From contig NC_087062.1 in the NCBI RefSeq assembly GCF_963678635.1, positions 49,674,178-49,738,177 on the forward strand: DNA of 64,000 nt, read 5' to 3'. The position numbers and the translations under genes are program-made. Source of the DNA: Symsagittifera roscoffensis. Taxonomy: Eukaryota > Xenacoelomorpha > Acoela > Convolutidae. This document shows, one piece after another, positions 31,135-43,620 of the stretch (the first letter of the stretch is position 1; every line of letters starts with the position of its first letter). A model generated the notes under the pieces. It was not told where the DNA came from. It saw nothing but the letters and a program-made list of their open reading frames with translations, and searched no databases.

Positions 31135-31449
31135 TAAATGTATGTTAATTATACCTTTGACCCGTTGCACTAGGGATTTACTGCCATTCATTTCCAGTTG
31201 GAAATACTCATGCAGAGTTTGTAACGCAAACTCGTTTTTGTATGTAACTGGTGCAAATGCATGTACCCATATAAGTAGTTTGGTTCAGTTTGGGCAAATA
31301 AACTATTTAGCCAACATATATTTTTTCCTTTCCAGGGTTGTCGTGTTGTTATCTAGATGTTTCTAACAGACCGATTTTGAACACGTTATTAGCACATCGT
31401 TTTAAACAATTCGAGGTTTCAGTTCGAATGCAGTTGTTTTTTCATATTT
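31135..31449 (+). repeat. About 310-bp repeat, second copy in block A
   Basis: Matches 29,697-30,010 with several percent differences. It is followed by sequence shared only with block D (47,163 onward) and, for a short distance, block C. Confidence 0.7.
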
Positions 31450-32639
31450 GATTGAAAAAATACGTCGACTAGGTCAATGCTATATCATCCAGTGCTGGAG
31501 TGGAGCGATGTTTCTCAGCTCTCGTAGTCACCTATGGAAAACTCCGAAGTTCTTTCGGCGTCGAGATGGCTGGAAAGCTGGCTTTTCTTTTTAAACAACT
31601 CAATGAGTGATTGTAAAACTCAATCTTGTTTTTTACGTGTTTTTTTTTCATATATTTAACATGTTAAAAACCTTTTAGTTAACAAAATGACAGCCTTGTT
31701 GCCTTCACAATCGGGCTGACATTTTTGAAGATCAAATTACATTTTGCATAAGCTGATACTGCGCATGTCAAGATTCTTGAATACATCCGGACTAATCGAT
31801 ATCTTTGGCTACAACATTCACCAAATACTTGAAAAATTATTAATAATTCAAACAACTTGAAATTTTTTTTAGGTGTTGCACTTGTATAATTTTGATTTTC
31901 TGTTTTGGTCATCGAAAATGTTTCTTATAGTCTTGTTCTCCTAATGGAACTGGTCGAAATAATTTTAAGATCATTTTAGAATTCTTTCTAAGCATTTTCG
32001 TGTCAGCTGGAAAATCGTTTGAACAAAGAACCAAAAACAAATCTCCCAGTATGCCTGGAGAAAAACAAGAAGTGTCTTCGGCTACAAAATTGTTTAAAAA
32101 TTACTAACAAATATTTGAATTCAAATTTCAATGTCCAATTTTATGAGTAGCCTTTTTTCTAAGTAATTTTGTCATTTCATCACAGTATTTGGTAATTAGT
32201 TACTATTTGATGTATTCAAACTTCATAAAAGCAGATCAGCAGAAAAATCACTCAAGATAGAAAATATATAGCAAATAATGTACACTAAGATATTACGTTT
32301 TAAACTATTTGGAAATTGAGCAATCTTTTTTTCGGTACTACATATTAAAGTCTAAAATACTTTCAAGTTTTCTTTACAACTCAGCGCAAACTCAGTTGAC
32401 TGATTGTTATATAAAAATCATGCTTAATTAATTTCATATTTTCTTTACAAATTTAAGGTCTTCGTAGAAATTCTATCATTGCGCTTACAATAAAAATAGG
32501 TAATTGAATTTTTTATTTGTTTGTTTTGATTTGATTTTCATCAAATCGAAATCCTGGATTAACCCCTTCATCCGTTTTTTTTTCGTTTCAAGTGCTTTTT
32601 ATGTTTTTCCGAAGGGGTGTTCCTAATGGAATCTTCCAG
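31450..32639. other. Gene-free interval before the polymerase pseudogene (block A)
   Basis: Nearly the same sequence occurs at 47,164-48,380. Short frames on both strands are open but have no recognisable protein features. It may contain the 3' part of the minus-strand polymerase gene, too decayed to read. Confidence 0.45.
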
Positions 32640-34530
32640 AGCCATTTTCGTTGAGTTTTACTGTTCAAACGATCTCCGTTCTACTCCTTTTTGAAAAATC
32701 CAGGAGTTCTATTGTCGAATTTCTTATGTTGATCGCATCAAATACGCGGCTGGCAGATAATCAGTTCACTACAGTTAGCATGTATCCAATTAGAATAATT
32801 TTCCTTTGCTTCAACTATAATGCATTCATTAAAAGTAGATCCTGTCAACGCTAAATACATCGAGTTTGTATCCATTTCAATAGCTCGGTTGGTTAGAGGT
32901 CGTAAAATGCGTCCAATAAAATCGTATTTAACTTCTAACATTTGCTATTGAGCATTGTTTAAGGTAAAAAATCCAACAATTTTTGGTTCACCGTGATACG
33001 CAGTTTTAGAATATTTTAGTTCAAAATTTTGCTGTCATGAACATCGTAGGTCTTCAATTTTGGAGAGTTAATCTTCTTTGACTCAGCTGCTTTGTTTACA
33101 TAAAACGTACTGACAAATTATGCTATATTGATTAATTGATTTCCATAAGCACTGGTTCCAATTAGTTTCGATGTTTGAAATAACGGTCGTCAACATTCGA
33201 GTCTCCAAGTCTACGATTGTACCTCACAAAATCAAAAAAGCCTTGAAAGTTTTCGCGCGATTATACTGTATGAATAAGTGACATTTAATGACAACAAGTC
33301 CATGAATCAAACTTCACTTAATATACTTGGTAGTGAGGAGAACTTATCACATTATCACATAAGTGACTAGCCAAAAGACACTGTCAGCCAGTAGACCTTA
33401 TTCAATTTAATATCGCAACTGGTTTCATATGACCATCGAGAGCGTTTCGGTTTACGGGTGTTTTTCAATACTGGAGGCAATTTTCTAAGTATTTTTTCAG
33501 ATACTGTCGAACGTGAATATCGACCAATGCAAGACCATAAACTTCTTATTTCGTAAGCCATTGTATGAACTCGTCTTTCGATAGTGTTGAGTTATTCATA
33601 TTCAATTCTCGACACGACAATCGCTCGTCGTTGTTGTACTGTTTTTGGAAAGACCAATCATACCTCCTCACATGTTGACAACAGAGAAACCTGTGAACAT
33701 AACAAGAAAATCTTGTTTAATGCTTGAAAAAAATTATTTATTCGAAGGATTAATTTGCTACTAATAAGTTTTGTTTAAATTTTCAGAAATAAAAAAAAAT
33801 GTTTTTCTACCTTGCGATTCATGAATGACTTGCGTTTTGCATCATACTGACAAATTTGTGTTGGCGTTTTGTTGTGAATGAAAGCAAGCTAAGAAGTAAA
33901 CTTTTTGTGAATTGCTTTATCAAAATACAAAACCTCAGTAGTCAGACAAAAGTGTTCATGATGATAGCAACCATTGAACACCCACACACAAACTGTGACT
34001 TGATTGACAGCACACATCGGAAATAAACTTTCTATCTTCACATGTCCGTTTAAAAAATCGTGATGTAATAAGACAAGAAGAATTGTGTGAATAGTGTTGC
34101 TTGGAAATGTAGTTCACAAACTCTTTCGAGAATTTGAAGACGATGTCTTTCGGGTTGTAGTCTTTCTCCAGAATTTGGTTTGTATACTATTTTTGGACCT
34201 GCGTAGAATTCGACTGTGTAAATTGGACCTATTTTTTCGGCTGTGTAGAATTCGATCATTTTTTGTACCGCATCGTGCAGAGGTTGAACATCAAGACAGC
34301 TGTAAATTTTCAAAAAATCTTGCATCATTTGAAAGATTTTGCTAACCCATACTTATTTTATTATCTCGTAGTTTTCCTGGCCTGTCTTTTCGGGTTTGAT
34401 TCATCGCCACCTTTTTTAAAGAAACTTTTTGATACTGAGGGTTGAGTGTTTTTTGATCTGCAATTTAGAACAGAAGGCAGAATATGATATAGAGGTGATG
34501 TTTCAGAAAGTTTATCTAAAAGATACCAAA
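32640..34530 (-). pseudogene. Protein-primed type-B DNA polymerase pseudogene (block A)
   Basis: Read on the minus strand from 34,530 downward. It has YEIIK-VW plus MQDFLK and LDVQPLHDAVQKM (the conserved segment before the exonuclease/TPR part), then decayed copies of CCQSSHSLWVFNGCYHH, and a stretch with WSFQKQYNN. Next come VYGLALVDIHV and LPPVLKNT, GFFDFVRYNRRLGD, and EMDTNSMYLAL (about 32,855). The last is the palm motif C, normally DTDS, followed by RTPGFFKKE. This order matches DNA_pol_B_2, the polymerase of Maverick/Polinton elements and related viruses. Multiple stops and shifts (for example a four-base insertion near 33,992) make it inactive. None of the other typical genes of such elements is nearby. 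Confidence 0.85.
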
Positions 34531-34559
34531 TGTTCATTAAAAAAAATTTTTTGCTGAAA

Positions 34560-35380
34560 GTTAATCTTATGAGTTACCGGCCGCTACTGTCAATAAAACC
34601 AAAAGCGGGCGATGCTAATAAAAAAATCTTTTTTTTTCTATTAAAACCAACCATTGCTAAATGATCAATAGTTACAGTTCTCAGATCAACTGATTTGAAT
34701 GACACTGATTTTGCCTATGAGAAATTCAAAACTGCTTGGTTTTATCATTGGATGAACTTGCACGTCGCAAACACCAAAAGTCTTCCGTAAATCTGCAGCG
34801 GATGGGTTTACTAAGTCTATAAAAATGCACTATGCTGACGAAATAATCTTTTCAAATTTTGGAAATTTGATAAACGGACTAAAAGTTTCTTTTATCATAT
34901 TGATAAATTCAAATTCAAACAAGGAAGGCATTGTGATGCTTTCTCCAAAATGAGACGTTTAGTACCGAGAGGGGTCATATCATGATAAATTATTACAACT
35001 CCAATGTTAAGACAATAATCCAGTATGGTTTGCTTGTTTATGGTAGTACGTCTTTTCAATCCTAAATCCGATTTTTGTTGCAAAAGAAGCTGATAAAAAT
35101 GATCTAATTCAGGAGATATTTTGAAAGCATCTCAATTGAGTTTCAAGAAAAAAACTCCTGCTGTGCCTGCATTGTATATTTACAGTTTTCTAAAGTTTGG
35201 CATGCGGTCTGTCAATAGTTTGCACTTTAAAGACTTTCTCAATGAACTTTTTGCTGGAAACAGCATTAACTATAATACAAGAAGATCAGTTTTTCCTAAC
35301 CTTAACAATTTTTTTGTGTTAAAAGCCGAATATGTCTACTTGTAAAACCTAGGATTTAAACTTCCGAACATTTTGAGTTT
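34560..35380 (+). pseudogene. CR1/Jockey-like EN-RT remnant (block A)
   Basis: On the plus strand, TDLNDTDFAYENFKTAWF (about 34,688-34,741) looks like the region just before the RT core. The core itself is missing. From about 34,995 the C-terminal part is readable across frameshifts: YNSNVKTIIQYGLLVYGS, then LQKKLIKMI, PALYIYSFLKFGMRSVNS and NYNTRRS (about 35,267-35,290). These are the usual order in non-LTR reverse transcriptases (the YGxxxxG segment, LQKK helix, and the YNTR motif). It is immediately followed by about 130 bases of possible 3' UTR and then the next run of 140-bp repeats. Confidence 0.72.
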
Positions 35381-37139
35381 AAACATTTTTTGCCTGAAAA
35401 TCTTGGTCAGATGAATCATCGTGAACTGTTGGTGTTCTTCCACACTCTTAAAAAATATCATTTTCAGACATTCTCAGCTTGTTCGTTTCATCTTTCATAA
35501 CTCAAAGTTATTTCTAAGTTTTCTCAGTCTAATGACTCTAATTGAAGAACTAAAGCTTTTCGCCCACCCCCTTCGGGAAATAACTTAATAACTTCTCTGA
35601 AAAAAATGTTTTGCTCTAAAAACAACTTGAAATGTTTCAAATTTTCATCGCTTGATTAGCTTGAATCAAGTCTGAAACTTTCAATAAAGAAAATGTTTCT
35701 GTTTTTGCTGACTAGTTTGATTCATGAAATAACATAGCTCGAATGGCTTCGAAGAAAACCTTTATTTTTTCGCCATCCAACTCCTTTCGTGACTCAGCTT
35801 GAAATGGCTTGATCAGCTTGCTTAAAAAACCTGAACAACTATCTTTTGATCAATTGATCATGGAGACACGCTAGTTAGTATAAATAGCGTCGGCCAAATC
35901 GTTAGTGGGTGTCAAATAACGAATTGATTGTGTGAAGAAAAAGTTTATTAAAATCCAAGCAGTATATAAATGCATTAAATTACAAACATTGACCTCCAAT
36001 TCAAAGCAAGTTTCTTTCTTAAGAATCAAACACATAATTTTTTTTTGGTGTATGGCAGCGTCAAGCAAGAGAGAGTTAGATTGCACAAATTATCTAATTA
36101 TTACTATATTGACCGTAATGTGAAACATTCGTTTCAGACATTTTTCTACGTCTTGCCCTTCACTGATGTCCAACAGACGAATACTGCTGCTGGTTTTGAC
36201 CCAATTCGAACAAATGAGCATGACTGCAGCGGAAGCGGGTTGCTGAATTTGAGCATTGGTCATTGTCACTCTCTCATGGCGTCTCCTTGGAAACAGCCCG
36301 AATCAGACATACCTGAAGAAGGGTTTGGATTTGGACTAGAAGGGGGAGATGGAGATCCGGTCATAGTGAAAAGTGTACTGTCAGGTAATAGGGAATGAAA
36401 AAAAGCACTTTGCTAGCTTTGATAGTTGAAAACGGCATTTTAACTGGAAAGAGGACTAAATACATTTCCGGGGAGGGGTGGGGCTTGCGCGAGGGCGGGG
36501 GTAAGATGGAGAGTAAATGTATGTTTATTATACCTTTGACCCGTTGCACTAGGGATTTACTACCATTCATTTCCAGTTTGAAATACTCATGCAGAGTTTG
36601 TAATGCAAACTCGTATTTGTATGTAACTGGTGCAAATGCATGTACCCATATAAGTAGTTTGGTTCAGTTTGGGCAAATAAACTATTTAGCCAACACATAT
36701 TTTTTCATTTCCAGGGTTGTCGTGTTGTTATCTAGATGTTATTAACAGACCGATATTTAACACGTTATTAGCACATCATTTTAAACAATTCGAGCTTTCA
36801 ATTCTAATGCAATTGTTTTTTCATATCTGGCGCAAAAAAGCAGTAAGGGGTGGAAAACATAAGTTAAACTAATTTTTTTCTGGTTCCAATAAATCTGGTT
36901 GTAAGCGCTGAAGATCTGCCAAACCATATGTTACAAGAAAAAAATTCATTTTTGTTAAAGGAAGGCAAACATTGGCCCCGTTTAAAAATTTTAAAAACGT
37001 TAAAAATCTTGAACAACATATTAGATCACACTTATTATAGTATCTGGTTGTCAAAAAAGATAAATGAGGCTTCGGATCTGTATTTAATGCTTGAAAAAAA
37101 TTATTTATACGAAGGAATAATTTGCTACTAATAAGTTTT

Positions 37140-37880
37140 GTTTAAATTTTCAGAAATTAAAAAAAAAATGTTTTTCTACCTTGCGATTCAATGAATGACT
37201 TGCGTTTTGCATCATACTGACAAATTTGTGTTGGCGTTTTGTTGTGAAGGAAAACAGGCTGAGAAATAAACATTTTGTTAATTGTCTTATCAAAATACAA
37301 AACCTCAGTAGTCAGACAAAAGTGTTCATGATGATAGCAACCATTGAACACCCACAAACTGACTTGTTTGACAGCACACCTCGGAAATTAACTTTCTATC
37401 TTCACATGTGCGTTTAAAAAATCGTAATGTAATAAGACCAGAAGAATTGTGTGCATAGTGTTGCTTGAAAATGTAGCTCACAAACTCTTTCGACAATTTG
37501 AAGACGATGTCTTTCGGGTTGTAGTCCATCTCCAGATTTTGGTTTGTATACTATTTTTGGACCTGCGTAGAATTCGACTGTGTAGATTGGACCTATTTTT
37601 TCGGCTGTGTAGAATTCGATCATTTTTTGTACCGCATCGTGCAGAGGTTGAACATCAAGACAGCTGTACAACTTCAAGAAATCTTGCATCATTTGAAAGA
37701 TTTTGCTAACCCATACTTCTTTTATCTCGTAGTTTTCCTGGCATGTCTTTGGTCTTTCGGGTTTAATTCATCGCCACCTTTTTTAAAGAAACTTTTTGAT
37801 ACTGATGGTTGAGTGTTTTTGATCTGCAATTTAGAACAGAAGGCAGAATATGATATAGAGGTGATGTTTCAGAAAGTTTA
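37140..37880 (-). pseudogene. DNA polymerase B 5' exon fragment (block B)
   Basis: Minus strand, copy of the first polymerase exon. It has the YEIKEVW and MQDFLKLYSCLDVQP segment (37,600-37,720), then in another frame YNPKDIVFKLSKEFVSY and CCQTSQFVGVQW near 37,340-37,400. In-frame damage includes a deletion next to the expected GCYHHEHFC site. The rest of the polymerase is deleted in this block. Confidence 0.75.
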
Positions 37881-37929
37881 TCTAAAAGATACCAAATGTT
37901 CATATATAAAAAAAGTTTTTGCTGGAAGT

Positions 37930-38710
37930 TAATCTCATGAGTTACCGGCCGCTACTGTCAATAAAACCAAAAGCGGGCGATGCTAATAAAAAAATTTTTT
38001 TACTAAAACCAGCCATTGGTAATTGATCAATTGTTACAGTTCTCAGATCAACTGATTTGAATGACACTGATTTTGCCTATAAGACTTTCAAAACTGCTTG
38101 GTTTTATCATTGGATGAACTTGCACGTCACAAACACCAAAAGTCTTCGGTAAATCTGAAGCGGATGGGTTTACTAAGTCTATAAAAATTCACTATGCTGA
38201 CGAAATAATCTTTTCAAATTTTGGAAATTTGATCAACGGACTAAAAGTTTCCTGTATCATATGATAAATTCAAATTTAAACAAGGAAGGCATTGTGATGC
38301 TTTCTCCAAAATGAGCCGTTTAGTACCGAGACGGGTCATAATAAATTATTACAACTCCAATGTTGTAACTCTAATTAATCCACTATGGTTTGCTTGTTTA
38401 TGGTAGTACGTCTTTTCAATCCTAAATCCGATTTTTTTTTGCAAAAGAAGCTGATAAAAATGATCTACTTCAGATATTTTGAAAGCATCTCAATTGAGTT
38501 TCAAGAAAAAAAACTCATGCTGTGCCTGCATTGTATGCTTACAGTTTTCTGAAAATTCGGCATGCGGTCTGTCAATAATTTGCACTTCAAAGACTTTCTC
38601 AATGAACTTTTTGCTGGAAACAGCTTTAACTATAATACAAGATCATTTTTTCCTAATTTCAACAATTTTGTTGTGTTGAAAGCCGAATATAACTACTTGT
38701 AAAGCCTAGG
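37930..38710 (+). pseudogene. CR1/Jockey-like EN-RT remnant (block B)
   Basis: Same order as at 34,560-35,380: TDLNDTDFAYKTFKTAWF near 38,050, YGLLVYGS-like sequence near 38,390, and NYNTR near 38,635. A three-base loss affects the residues after YNTR. Confidence 0.68.
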
Positions 38711-41700
38711 ATTTAAACTTCCGAACATTTTAAGTTGAAACATTTTTGCCTGAAAATCTTGGTCAGATGAATCATCGTGAACTGTTGGTGTTCGTCCACA
38801 CTCTTAAAAAATATCATTTTCAGACATTCTCAGCTTGTTCGTTTCATCTTTCATAACTCAAAGTTATTTCTAAGTTTTATCAGTTTAATGCTTCTAATTG
38901 AAGAACTAAAGCTTTTCGCCCACCCCCTTCGGGAAATAACTTAATAACTTCTCTGAAAAAAATGTTTTGCTCTAAAAACAACTTGAAATGTTTCAAATTT
39001 TCATCGCTTGACTAGCTTGAATCAAGTCTGAAACTTTCAATAAAGAAAATGTTTCTGTTTTTGCTGACTAGTTTGATTCATGGAATAACATAGCTCGAAT
39101 GGCTTCGAAGAAAACCTTTATTTTTTCGCCATCCAGCTCTTTTCGTGACTCAGCTTGAAATGGCTTGATCAGCTTGCGTAAAAAACCTGAACAACTATCT
39201 TTTGATCAATTGATCATGGAGACACGCTAGTAAGTATAAATAGCGTCGGCCAAGTCGTTAGTGGGTGTCAAATAACGAATTTATCTTGTGAAGAAAAAGT
39301 TTATTAAAATCCAAGCAGTATATAAATGCATTAAATTACAAACAATGACCTCCAATTCAAAGCAAGTTTCTTTCTTAAGAATCAAAAACAGAAATTTTTT
39401 TTGGTGTATGGCAGCGTCAAGCAGGAGAGGGTTAGATTGCACAAAATATCTATGTAATACTATATTGACCGTAATGTGAAACTTTCGTTTCAGACATTTT
39501 TCTACGTCTTGCCCTTCAGTGATGTCCAACAGACGAATAGTGCTGCTTTTTTTACCCAATTAGAACAAGAGCATGACTGCAGGGAAGCGGGTTGCTGATT
39601 TTGAGCGTTGGTCATTGTCACTCTCTCATGGCGTCTTCTTGGAAACAGCCCGAATCAGACATACCTGAAGAAGGGTTTGGATTTGGACTAGAAGGGGGAG
39701 ATGGAGATCCGGCCATAGTGAAAAGTGTACTGTCAGGTAATAGGGAATGAAAAAAAGCACCTTGCTTGCTTTGATAGTTGAAAACAGCATTTTAACTGGA
39801 AAGTGGACTAAATACATTTTGGAATATTTATGCAGTTATTCGGAGTAGTTGTCCCTTGTGCCCGCTAAATCGCTTGAATACTTCATTCGGGGTGCATTTT
39901 GGCCTCGTAATGTTTGTGCATTCACTGCATACTTTTATCCAGACTGGTTGGCAGAAATCAGGTTCGGATCAAAATAATACAAATTGCCTGTAATATTTTG
40001 AATTCGGCAAGCATAAAATTTTCTCAATTTTTTTTCCCACGCCTTAGTGATCACACAAAACTTTTTTTTTAAACCAGTATCAGACTATTTGTTATCAGTA
40101 TCAGATTATTTTTTTGGTTTGCCTGTAACTTTTTAGGCTGGCGATTAGCAACTGTTATAAAACCGGAGCTTTTTTCAGATCAACAGCTAGCTGAACAGGT
40201 TTTGTCAGCCAAAGAGATTTTTGAGCAGTTGTGACTTTGAAAATGTTCGTTATACTCGAAATTTAATTTAAAGTGTCAATGAGCGTAATCCAGACCCTTA
40301 TCTAGGCCGTGATTTTTTCAGGAAAAAGTTATGCAGTCTAAAATTTATATTTTTTTTGCTTTTGAATTTTGCGGTTAACGAGGTTGTTACAACTGGGTTC
40401 TATACTTTTTTCTCTTCAATAACTTTATTTACATGGTGACTTGTCGTAGTATGTAAAACAAGCCTAAACCCCCGGGGAGGGGGTGGGGCTTGAGCGAGGG
40501 CGGGGGTAAGATGAAGAATAAATGTATGTTTATTATACCTTTGACCCGTTGCACTAGGGATTTACTACCATTCATTTCCAGTTGGAAATACTCATGCAGA
40601 GTTTGTAATGCAAACTCGTATTTGTATGTAACTGGTGCAAATGCATGTACCCATATAAGTAGTTTGGTTCAGTTTGGGCAAATAAACTATTTAGCCAACA
40701 CATATTTTTTCCTTTCCAGGGTTGTCGTGTTGTTATCTAGATGTTATTAACAGACCGATATTTAACACGTTATTAGCACATCATTTTAAACAATTCGAGC
40801 TTTCAATTCGAATGCAATTGTTTTTTCATATCTGGCGCAAAAAAGCAGTAAGGGGTGGAAAACATAAGTTAAACTAATTTTTTTCTGGTTCCAATAAATC
40901 TGGTTGTAAGCGCTGAAGATCTGCCAAACCATATGTTACAAGAAAAAAAAATTCATTTTTGTTAAAGAAAGGCAAACATTGGCCCCGTTTTAAAATTTTA
41001 AAAACGTTAAAAATCTTGAACAACATATTAGATCACACTTATTATAGTATCTGGTTGTCAAAAAAAGATAAATGAGGCTTCGGAGAAGTGGCTGATAAGG
41101 TGCGTTCGAACGTTTCCTAGTTAAGCATTTTCCAATTTATTTTAGCCTTGTTCGTTGAATAATGAAAAAAATTGCAAACGGCAGAGCGCACTTATAACTA
41201 TTAATTTTGGCAAAAAACACTGAAAGGAAACCATCTTTTTCTTGACGGCAATCGATGCAATGTAGTTTAAATTAGTTACAGATGTTGAACCATCATGAAA
41301 AGTTGGCCCAACAGGGTTTCCAAAAGTCATTTTAGCAAAGCGCACCCATAACTATGGTTTTTTATAGGCAGAGAGCACGCTATAACTATATGCATATACA
41401 TATATAAGTTTTATGGGCTTATTAGCTTGCTAAAGAAGAACCATTTTAAGGAACCAAATTGATCTATAGCATAACTTAAATAATTCAAATCTTCATAGCT
41501 TGAACTGCTTGTATTTGATAAATTATCTTTTCGCGAAACAATTCTTTCTCTGAAATAACTTGAATTAATTCATAGTTTCATCGGTTGAATGGCTCCAATT
41601 GAAAAACTAAAACTTTTAGCCATGCGATTCTCTTGATGAAATAACTTGAAACAGTTCAAAGTTTACTGGCCTGAATAGCTTGCTTGAAAAATTCACTTTT

Positions 41701-42470
41701 CGCGAACCGATCGGTCTATGAAGACTCTTGAAGTATTTCAAAGTTTTCTCAGTCTAATGACTCTAATTGAAGAATTAAAGCTTTTCGTCCACCCCCTTCG
41801 GAAATAACTTAATAACTTCTCTGAAAAAAATGTTTTGCTCTAAAAACAACTTGAAATGTTACAAATTTTCATCGCTTGATTAGCTTGAATCAAGTCTGAA
41901 ACTTTCAATAAAGAAAATGTTTCTGTTTTTACTGACCAGTTTGATTCTGACTAGTTTGATTCATAAATGTATGTTTATTATACCTTTGACCCGTTGCACT
42001 AGGGATTTACTACCATTCATTCCCAGTTGGAAATACTCATGCTGAGTTTGTAACGCAAACTCGTGTTTGTATGTAACTGGTGCAATTGCATGTACCCATA
42101 GAAGTAGTTTGGTTCAGTTGGGGCAAATAAACTATTTAGCCAACATATTTTTTTTCCTTTCCAGGGTTGTCGTGTTGTTGTCTAGATGTTATTAACAGAC
42201 CAATATTTAACATGTTTTTAGCACATCGTTTTAAACAATTCGAGCTTTCAATTCGAATGCAGTTGTTTTTTCATATTTGATTGAAAAAATACGTCGACTA
42301 GGTCAATGCTATCTCATCCAGTGCTGGAGTGGAGTGATGTTTCTTAACTCTCGGAGTCACCTATGGAAAACTCCGAAGTTCTTTCGGCGTCGAGATGGCT
42401 GGAAAGCTGGCTTTTCTTTTTAAACAACTGAATGAGTGATTGTAAAACTCAATCTTGTTTTTTACGTGTT

Positions 42471-42765
42471 TGGACCTATTTTTTCGGCTGTGTAGAATTC
42501 GATCATTTTTTGTACCGCATCGTGCAGAGGTTGAACATCAAGACAGCTGTAAAACTTCAAGAAATCTTGCATCATTTGAAAGATTTTGCTAACCCATACT
42601 TCTTTTATCTCGTAGTTTTCCTGGCATGTCTTTGGTCTTTCGGGTTTAATTCATCGCCACCTTTTTTAAAGAAACTTTTTGATACTGATGGTTGAGTGTT
42701 TTTGATCTGCAATTTAGAACAGAAGGCAGAATATGATATAGAGGTGATGTTTCAGAAAAATTATC
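42471..42765 (-). pseudogene. DNA polymerase B 5' exon remnant (block C)
   Basis: Only the part encoding YEIKEVW through the AEKIGP segment survives. The remainder of the polymerase was lost in the deletion at 42,470. Confidence 0.7.
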
Positions 42766-42819
42766 TAAAAGATACCAAATGTTCATATATAAAAAAAATT
42801 TTTGCTGGAAGTTAATCTT

Positions 42820-43620
42820 ATGAGTTACCGGCCGCTACTGTCAATAAAACCAAAAGCGGGCGATGCTAATAAAAATTTTTTTTTATTAAAACCAGCCATT
42901 GGTAATTGATCAATTGTTACAGTTCTCAGATCAACTGATTTGAATGACACTGATTTTGCCTATAAGACTTTCAAAACTGCTTGGTTTTATCATTGGATGA
43001 ACTTGCAAGTCACAAACACCAAAAGTCTTCGGTAAATCTGAAGCGGATGGGTTACTAAGTCTATAAAAATTCACTATGCTGACGAAATAATCTTTTCAAA
43101 TTTTGGAAATTTGATCAACGGACTAAAAGTTTCCTGTATCATATGATAAATTCAAGTTTAAACAAGGAAGGCATTGTGATGCTTTCTCCAAAATGAGCCG
43201 TTTAGTACCGAGAGGGGTCATAATAAATTATTACAACTCCAATGTTGTAACTCCAATTAATCCACTATGGTTTGCTTGTTTATGGTAGTACGTCTTTTCA
43301 ATCCTAAATCCGATTTTTTTTTGCAAAAGAAGCTGATAAAAATGATCTACTTCAGGAGATATTTTGAAAGCATCTCAATTGAGTTTCAAGAAAAAAAAAC
43401 TCATGCTGTGCCTGCATTGTATGCTTACAGTTTTCTGAAAATTCGGCATGCGGTCTGTCAATAATTTGCACTTCAAAGACTTTCTCAATGAACTTTTTGC
43501 TGGAAACAGCTTTAACTATAATACAAGAAGATCATTTTTTCCTAATTTCAACAATTTTGTTGTGTTGAAAGCCGAATATAACTACTTGTAAAGCCTAGGA
43601 TTTAAACTTCCGAACATTTT
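42820..43620 (+). pseudogene. CR1/Jockey-like EN-RT remnant (block C)
   Basis: The same arrangement as in blocks A and B. A continuous stretch LQKKLIKMIYFRRYFES (43,321-43,372) is readable, followed after a shift by NYNTRRS near 43,516. It ends about 140 bases before the 140-bp repeats of block D. Confidence 0.7.

Larger units (their letters stand above)
35505..38870. repeat. Composite block B (internally deleted)
   Basis: Order: 140-bp repeats (35,505-35,870), TATA box (35,879-35,886), exon-like segment (to 36,398), G-rich tract (36,470-36,501) and one 310-bp repeat. At about 37,075 it jumps directly to the intron side of the polymerase 5' exon. Relative to block A it lacks 28.97-29.64 kb and about 30.26-33.72 kb, i.e. 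most of the polymerase. It ends with a CR1-like remnant (37,930-38,710). Confidence 0.8.

Noticed and set aside
32640-35380. A complete Maverick/Polinton element
   Set aside because: Only the polymerase is recognisable. No integrase, ATPase, protease or capsid gene and no long terminal inverted repeats are seen in the window.
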